Shown: positions 57,699 to 64,000 of the stretch, piece by piece
Numbering within the stretch: the first letter of the stretch is position 1
Layout: every line of letters begins with the position of its first letter
Assembly (NCBI GenBank): GCA_039519185.1
Contig: CM076849.1
Span: forward strand, 114,581,806-114,645,805
Source of the DNA: Astragalus membranaceus
Taxonomy: Eukaryota; Streptophyta; Magnoliopsida; Fabales; Fabaceae
Length of the DNA stretch: 64,000 nt
Reading direction: 5' to 3'
The notes under the pieces: model-generated
The model's database searches: none
Seen by the model: the letters and a program-made list of their open reading frames with translations, nothing else
Told to the model about the DNA's origin: nothing
Made by a program: the position numbers and the translations under genes

Positions 57699-59695
57699 AG
57701 AAATCGAATCGGACGAGAATGGAGAGCGAAAATGAGAAAAATGTGAAATTCTGGTAACAGATACAGGTCGCACGGACCGTGCGCCCCTGGGCACGGATCG
57801 TGCGCCTGCTTCGGGTTGGAAGTATTGGAAACAGAACGGGACGCACGGGTCGNNNNNNNNNNNNNNNNNNNNNNNNNNNNNNNNNNNNNNNNNNNNNNNN
57901 NNNNNNNNNNNNNNNNNNNNNNNNNNNNNNNNNNNNNNNNNNNNNNNNNNNNNNNNNNNNNNNNNNNNNNNNNNNNNNNNNNNNNNNNNNNNNNNNNNNN
58001 NNNNNNNNNNNNNNNNNNNNNNNNNNNNNNNNNNNNNNNNNNNNNNNNNNNNNNNNNNNNNNNNNNNNNNNNNNNNNNNNNNNNNNNNNNNNNNNNNNNN
58101 NNNNNNNNNNNNNNNNNNNNNNNNNNNNNNNNNNNNNNNNNNNNNNNNNNNNNNNNNNNNNNNNNNNNNNNNNNNNNNNNNNNNNNNNNNNNNNNNNNNN
58201 NNNNNNNNNNNNNNNNNNNNNNNNNNNNNNNNNNNNNNNNNNNNNNNNNNNNNNNNNNNNNNNNNNNNNNNNNNNNNNNNNNNNNNNNNNNNNNNNNNNN
58301 NNNNNNNNNNNNNNNNNNNNNNNNNNNNNNNNNNNNNNNNNNNNNNNNNNNNTACGCCCCTGGGCACGGATCGTGCGCTTCCTTCTGGTAGATGGGTCCT
58401 GAGTAGTGCACCACGCATGGGTCGTGCGCCCCTGGGCACGGGTCGTGCGTGTAGTTCTGTTACCGGCTTCCGTTTTCTCGTTTTGTTGCTCCGTTTGATC
58501 CCGAACCCTTTCTAATTTCTTTCTCAACCATTCAAAAGGGATTGCCTCACTGAAAACCTTATTTCGAACTTGTTCAGCTCATGATTTTGAAAAGAAGTTG
58601 AAACGTATATTGATTGAAAAACCGAAACCCTAGTATACGTGTCGGTACACCATCTGATGGATAGAATGAATATATATTTATATATATATATCAACTGTAT
58701 ATGATTATAATGCCGGATGTCTATAGATTCATCAAAACGGGTTATAAGTCAATAATACATTACAATATGATTATAATGCCGGATGTTTATAAACTCATCA
58801 AAACGGGTTATAGATCAATAAGATATAAATTATCTAGAAAGATATTGTGATTGATCCTTTGGTGATCGGAAAGATATATATTATCTAAATCTCTAGAAAT
58901 CGTTATGTATTGTCATACATAAATCGCGTTGGGTGACGACCCGACAAGTAGCATACTAGGGAGGGTAGTCATGACCCCTTACCTAGGCCCTGAATGTGTT
59001 TTGGCGTGGTCAACTCACGGGTTGCCGGGATTAGCAGTGGTGCAGTCGGCTTGTGCTAAGTTATTGATTATAAGTTAACATTGCCGGGATTAGCAGTTGT
59101 GCAGTCGGCATATGTTAAGCTACAGCTACCGGGATTAGCAGTTGTGCAGTCGGTTGAGCTAAGCTATTAAAAACATAAAAGAGAACACGATTTGCATGGC
59201 ATTTGATTATAGCTAATGGTGGCTAATTAAACATTGTTAACGGTTTAATAATTGAACCGAGTGTCAGTGAGGGGGCACGGTAGGACTCACTGAGATAATG
59301 TTATCTCACCCTATCCATATTTGTTGTTTTTCAGAGAAGCAGGGAAAAAGGAAGACTATTGTGCACGAGTAGTTGATATACTCTTGGAGGTGCTGAAGAC
59401 TTAGTCATTTGATTCCTTTGTTCTTTTGTTGTCCTAATTGGTTGTATAAACTTGTATTGATTATGAGTTATATGAACCGTTTATGTTTCTGTTTGGTATT
59501 TGGACTTGGATATTGTAATCCACTCGGTATGGAACCGATAAACTTCTATTTTATGAAGTAATGTTGTTTCCGATTATGTTTTATTTCAGAAAAAGTTTGT
59601 ATGTCCAAAACTTAAACAGGAACTGTGTCCTCTGAATTTTTCCGCATCTGTGCACTTTCGGTATTTCTACATGTTAGAAATACTAGGGTGTTACA
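57696..59695 (+). mobile_element. Truncated 3' LTR of the second element
   Basis: It corresponds to 50066-51568 of the 5' LTR, so the first ~930 bp are missing along with the integrase end and polypurine tract. It contains the 500-N gap. Outside the gap it is 1,500 bp, versus 1,503 bp in the 5' LTR. Palindrome 59291-59308 and donor complement 59280-59290 are present; the donor itself is deleted. Confidence 0.88.
57853..58352. other. Assembly gap (500 N)
   Basis: Exactly 500 Ns inside the CpG-palindrome cassette. The flanking bases are contiguous when compared with 50211-50240 of the 5' LTR, so the gap size is a placeholder. Translations across it are meaningless. Confidence 0.98.
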
Positions 59696-59749
59696 AAGTT
59701 CCTTTATGTTTTCTTTTTTACTTTCTTCATTATTTGTTACTTTATTGGG

Positions 59750-60187
59750 TTGACAGAAGTTCCTATTATGTGTGCAGCAAATATGGAACGATATTGGGGA
59801 GAGCGAGAAGGACAAAGATCGTATGTTGATGGAATTGGAGAGGGAATTGGAGAGGGAATCCATCCTGTCAATGATGCTGGGAGCAACGATGCTGTGAACA
59901 GCACAGCAGTTGTTGTAGATGAACAAGACTTGTCACTTAGAAGTCACTGGAAAAAAGCGCTCACAATAGGTATTTGGCTCCCTCCGTTCCTCTATTCTAC
60001 TTCTTCAATATGGTATTTCGATTCCTCTTCCTCTTCCTCTTCCTCTCCCTCTTCAACTGATTTTGGTTTTGTTTTGATGTTCCTAGGTTTTCTGATTTCC
60101 TCTGTGCATGTTTGCATTCTTGGCTTCCATTTTTCAGCTGAACCACATCCGTTTCGGAGAGAAGCAGGGAAAGAGGATAGAGGTTGA
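59750..60187 (+). CDS. Hypothetical ORF in gene-like sequence
   Basis: A 145-residue open frame that I do not recognise. The N-terminal half (NMERYWGEREGQRSYVDGIG, then DEQDLSLRSHWKKALTIG) looks like real protein; the second half has a Ser run from a ctcttc microsatellite and a hydrophobic stretch. A plausible splice donor follows LTIG (59970), and an acceptor precedes 60138, so the middle may be an intron. An acceptor-like tgacag precedes the ORF at 59756. It may be an exon of a chimeric or captured gene together with the downstream SDH1 exon. Confidence 0.3.
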   Translation: MTEVPIMCAANMERYWGEREGQRSYVDGIGEGIGEGIHPVNDAGSNDAVNSTAVVVDEQDLSLRSHWKKALTIGIWLPPFLYSTSSIWYFDSSSSSSSSPSSTDFGFVLMFLGFLISSVHVCILGFHFSAEPHPFRREAGKEDRG

Positions 60188-60942
60188 AAAATAGGTATGA
60201 ACCATGATTTCTTTGTTGTCATTCTTACTCTATTCCTCATTAGTTTTTCTCATTTTGTTTGAAGTTTTTCTTGCTATTTTTGATTTTAGAACAGCAATGA
60301 TTGGGGAAAATAATGATGTAGTCTTGATTTCAAATCTGTTTAATGGAATTGAAGGATTATGAAAAGGAAAATAATTCCTCATGCCTTCAGTAAAGAAAAG
60401 GAAATGGTTAAAGTGTTGAGTTAATGCTAAAAAGTTAGCTTTTGGTGTTAACTTTGTCTTTCAATTGAAGTTAAGAATGACAATTATGTTCTGCTAACTT
60501 TTTGGTTTGTTAAGCTATTTGTTAAGTCATTAGTTATTCTCATTTTTGTTTGAATAATGTTAAGACTTTCATAATGTGATTTTTCTTTTTGGTAGTAGGA
60601 ATTGGGAGATTATGTGAAGACTTTCAATTTGAAAGGCTTCGGATTTACATACTCAGGTATTTATCACTTTTCTTAACAACCCTTTCTCTTAGAAATTGAC
60701 CCCTTCATAGTGGTGGGTTATTGGGAAGGATTGATAAAGATTTGATTAAAGTTGAAAAAGTTTTCACTGGCAATTGTATATGTTTCGGAAAAATACTTAG
60801 TGTATGAGATTATCGCATAGTCTCTTGTTCTTATCTGCTCATACAGTTAGTTGTGATCTTAAGTTGACATAATCTGGATAGTTTTCTTCTTTTCCTGAAT
60901 ACGCTAGCAGTGTTCACTCATGAGAATGAAAATTCTGTATAG
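60188..60942 (+). other. Intron-like sequence
   Basis: T-rich, low coding content, with one more possible exon around 60599-60655 (LGDYVKTFNLKGFGFTYSG between AG and GT). Otherwise nothing recognisable. Base composition fits intronic plant DNA. Confidence 0.35.
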
Positions 60943-61030
60943 GGTGGCATTAATGCTGCACTGGGAAATATGACTGAAGATGACTGGAGGTGGCACATGT
61001 ATGATACTGTCAAAGGAAGTGATTGGCTAG
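60943..61030 (+). CDS. SDH1: Single exon of succinate dehydrogenase flavoprotein subunit 1
   Basis: An 88-nt exon with AG before it (60941-60942) and GTATAA after it (61031). It encodes GGINAALGNMTEDDWRWHMY followed by DTVKGSDWL, matching the conserved FAD-domain segment of plant mitochondrial SDH1 (complex II) just after the His that carries the covalent FAD. The expected neighbours are missing: no exon ending SHTVAAQ upstream and no DQDAIQ exon before the solo LTR at 61667 or up to 64000. So this is an isolated exon, either a pseudogene remnant, a captured fragment, or part of a gene with very long introns. Confidence 0.75.
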
Positions 61031-61666
61031 GTATAAACTCGAGCATTATTTGATTTTTTTTTCATTTTTTCATATATCCTAAAATGTTTCATAAATTATA
61101 AGTACAGTTGTTCATTGTGACTTTGTTACAAATATCCTTGCATGAGAAAATTCATTTTCCTTTAAAAATATTTACCTCTAATGAACAAGATATTTCCTGT
61201 GGCTGTTTACCCAAAAACAAAAGAATAAACTTATCACCTTTCTTTCTAAAAGAAGCTTTAGGTATTTGATGAAAATCTAAAGAATCGTTAGTACTGTGCA
61301 GCAGCCATGAGCCGTTGAGCACAGCATCTCTGAACTGAATTTTTCCTTTCATGTTTATAATGCAAGCTCTATGGACCTTTCCCTTTTAGATGTAAACTTT
61401 TGACCCAAAAAATATACAATTCTGAGTTGGGCATATGTAATCAGTAACTGTTTTCAAGTTTCACTGTCATCAATAGTGGCTACTCTGTTTCATGAGGTTT
61501 ACATGGTGTTGGTTTATCCGTTGTTAATGCCCTGTCTGAGGTAGATCTTCCTTAGTTGTTTTTGTCTGTCTTTTTGTCTTGAAATTTGCAACAAAATCAT
61601 GATAAGCTCAAGCACAGCTTGTGCTAACATTTGTCTCCTTTTCTGCTACGTGTGTTCACTTGTTTT
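61031..61666 (+). other. Intron-like sequence with a possible minus-strand exon fragment
   Basis: Mostly T-rich. At 61152-61352 the minus strand has a 66-residue frame (LNGSWLLHSTNDSLDFHQIP; then FRKKGDKFILLFLGKQPQEI) followed by a GTAAAT donor-like site. It looks protein-like but I cannot identify it. The 19-bp motif ctcaagcacagcttgtgct (about 61608) recurs just beyond the solo LTR at about 63721. Confidence 0.35.
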
Positions 61667-63692
61667 TGTAACACCCCTTTTCTACCCAACGGTTATTAAA
61701 AAAATATCAGAGTTTTTCGCGCCAAAAGAGTGTCACATTTTTCGAACCGGAAAACCACTTCGCAAACAGAGTACTTTAATTATAACTAACTTCTTTTCAA
61801 AAACATGCAGCGGAAATAAAAAAGGTTTACAACTTAGAAAGGCATATCCATAACACATAAGGAAAGACACAAGAACAACCCTCCCGAGTGCTACGTATCA
61901 GAGCCGACTCGACCATACTAGAAAAAGAATCTCTAGCCTCCTTCAGTCACCGCCACCTGCAGGTTGCCGACATACGAGGCAACACGACGCAGTAGGGTGA
62001 GTCTCACTACATAGATAATAATAGATAAAACAAGAAACACAGTATAATAGGCACACCAGGGATACCATCAATTTACTACACCAATAATACAGTTACACCA
62101 AATGCAGTTACGCCGAATACTGTTACACCAAGTACCGTCACACCAAATACAGTTACACTCAGAATGCAGTTACACCACTAGTTCAAGAAGACGCAATCAA
62201 ACACAGGACGCGTATGCAATGTATGAGATGCAACCCAAAACTCCACTGGGCATATGCATGTGGATCCATTCAACAAAATTGCCTTGAGGGCATTCACCAA
62301 ACACCAAAATATTTTAGGAGGCCGAGGCCTATTCACCAGAAATGCATATGATTATGCGACACCAAGACTATGCACCATGACACCAAACACCGAATGATGT
62401 ATTTATATTGCTCACCAATAATTTATATACTCACCAATCACCAAGATATATTCACCATTAATATGCATCATAAACATCACAATCACATCACGACATCGTC
62501 ATAAACATCACCTTTACATTATTAGCCAGTTAGTACAGTTTTTAGAAACAACCCGAATGGTTCCCAGACTGGACAGATTCTGTCCTTCCACTTCAAATCA
62601 CTCTAAACTGACTTACACTTGACCAAATGGAACAAAACCTTAGCCTTAACAAAATCAATTTGAGTATAGTTTCTAATGGAAAAAGAATCGTTCAAATCAG
62701 AGTTCAATTGAAGACACAAGACCTGAAACACTGAACCTATACCTAGTTTAAGTCCAGAAATTTGACCTGACTTGGGACGCTCATAACTCGAGCTACACTA
62801 CTCCAAATTTAACCAAACCGGTGCCAAAGTGACCATAATTAAGTCTGTTTTCTAACAAAAAAAGTCCCATAATTTTTTGACGAACAGAAAGTTCCCAGTG
62901 TTAAAAATACCGAACCTATGTCCAGAATGCTTCCAGAATATTACCCTAACTTGTGGAATTCATAACTCGATCTTCACAGCTCTAAACGCAACCAAACCAG
63001 CGTCAAATTAACAAGCATTCAATCAAGTTTTCGAAATGACAAACCACATAATTTTTCAATTAGTAAAACGTTCTCAGTCACTGAAATACTAAACCTATGT
63101 CAGAACATCTCAAAACATTGAATTCAACAACACAAACAACCATCACACTTCAGCCACATATAGATATTATAAACATCAACAGCAATTTAAACAACTACTC
63201 CTAACACCTAGTCCCCATGATTTCGTGGTTTATAAATTATTAACTATGAACGAGAGCCCCCTTACCTTATTGAAGAACTTGAATCCTTAGGCTTAGAAAC
63301 CTTGAAAAACTTAGCTTTTCTTCTCTCTCCTCTTTTCTTTCTTGGTCACGAACTCCTCTCTTTCTCCTTGCCTTGGCCGCCACTCCTTAGCTCTCACTCT
63401 CTCACAAAATCTAATTTTCTCAACTAATGAAACCCTAACTTAAAAAAACTCCTTATTTATAGGCTCACTTAACCAATCATGGGCTTTCTTAGTTTATGAC
63501 TTAATCATGGGCCTCCACTAACGCCTCTAATTCGCCACCACCTATCCACATATACTAACAACTAATTATTTCTAATATTCTATCACATAAAATCCCTAAA
63601 TAATTAATTAAATCAATTAATTAATTATCTCCTACCACCTAAACCTCATTTAATTAACTAGGAAATTAATCTACTATTTTCGGGCTGTTACA
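61667..63692 (-). mobile_element. Solo LTR (minus orientation) in gene-like sequence
   Basis: 2,026 bp, tgtaacacccc...gggctgttaca, with a perfect duplication gtttt (61662-61666, 63693-63697). Its ends resemble the left-edge LTR (1592-3677), but the central cassette (about 62555-63110) matches that of the LTR at 14295. Repeats of the type acaccaaatacagttacacc occur at 62080-62190. A splice-donor-like AAGGTAAGG lies on the minus strand near 63265. Confidence 0.9.
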
Positions 63693-64000
63693 GTTTTGGT
63701 TTTCCATCTTGTATTCAAATCTCAAGCACAGCTTGTGCTATTATTTCTATTATCAAGTTTCATCATTAAATTTTTCTTGGCTTTGATAAAAAAACTGATA
63801 CAATTATTGATGGTAAGCTTACATTTTAGGACATGTTGGCATATTTTGATCCATCATATATTTAGATGATAATGAAAGATACCACCAGATTCATATTTGT
63901 TTTCTGGTTTGTTATCAATATTTTCTAAAGATCCCATTGACTTGTTGTCTAACTTCATAGTCACTGGAGGTAACAGAGTGGCGTGATGGATTGGAATACA
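63693..64000 (+). other. Intron-like sequence continuing past the window
   Basis: T-rich sequence that resumes the region interrupted at 61666. An acceptor-like tcatag near 63959 is followed by a short open stretch (SLEVTEWRDGLEY) reaching the window end. It is not the SDH1 exon expected next; I cannot identify it. Confidence 0.3.

Larger units (their letters stand above)
49134..59695 (+). mobile_element. Second Tekay-type Ty3/gypsy element, rearranged
   Basis: 5' LTR 49134-51568, primer site 51571-51582, gag-pol from 51706 split by a reverse solo LTR, integrase cut at 57698 and fused to the inner part of the 3' LTR, which ends at 59695. Flanks gagat (left) and aagtt (right) do not match, so either a later rearrangement or an assembly join lies within it. 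Related to, but a different family from, the element at 32236. Confidence 0.85.

Noticed and set aside
59992..60240. Minus-strand ORF with Glu-rich run
   Set aside because: Antisense of a ctcttc microsatellite.

Overview
This window is plant nuclear DNA, made mostly of nested Ty3/gypsy LTR retrotransposons around a tandem array of small secreted cysteine-rich peptide genes. Plant origin is shown by chromovirus-type polyproteins (Tekay/Del-like, with a chromodomain-type C-terminus), Met-tRNA primer sites, a CACTA end, a tRNA-derived SINE, GT-AG introns and an exon of mitochondrial succinate dehydrogenase subunit 1. The two-exon peptide genes (signal peptide exon, then a six-cysteine exon) resemble the NCR/defensin-like families that are large in legumes. 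That would fit a legume, but the sequence alone does not prove it.

Layout. 1-3677: minus-strand Ty3 element (gag/protease plus 5' LTR), running off the left edge. 3678-5387: decayed sequence. 5388-14060: minus-strand, gag-only, apparently non-autonomous element with target duplication agaag; its right LTR is split by a plus-strand solo LTR (8880-11600). 14066-19049: leader and 5' LTR of an older minus-strand element, split by a solo LTR (17068-18958, duplication cgaac). 19050-32230: eight copies of a ~1.6 kb unit, each with one peptide gene on the minus strand; copy 1 has a SINE at its stop codon. 32236-41612: complete but defective Tekay-type element (duplication gtagt) inserted in the array. 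41618-42212: ninth peptide copy, a pseudogene, cut by a CACTA end at 42213. 42610-49133: short-LTR element with a gag-like zinc-finger ORF, split by an LTR (43357-47923, duplication gtcca) that itself holds the 3' part of an Athila-like element. 49134-59695: second Tekay-type element, broken by a reverse solo LTR in gag (51849-54082, duplication cagca), by an integrase/LTR deletion and by a 500-N gap. 59696-64000: gene-like sequence including one SDH1 exon, split by a solo LTR (61667-63692, duplication gtttt).

How it works together. The peptide genes are the only array with mostly intact coding sequence. They alternate between two C-terminal versions in a ~3.3 kb higher-order pattern. The retroelements are all decayed or non-autonomous. 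Six LTR families nevertheless share an unexpected conserved design: a strong 5' splice site inside a small hairpin, an 11-nt segment about 1.0-2.4 kb downstream that is complementary to that splice site, a covarying palindrome, and (where retained) a 3' splice site. Between these ends lie interchangeable CpG-rich inverted-repeat cassettes. This LTR intron architecture is the best candidate here for something not previously described.
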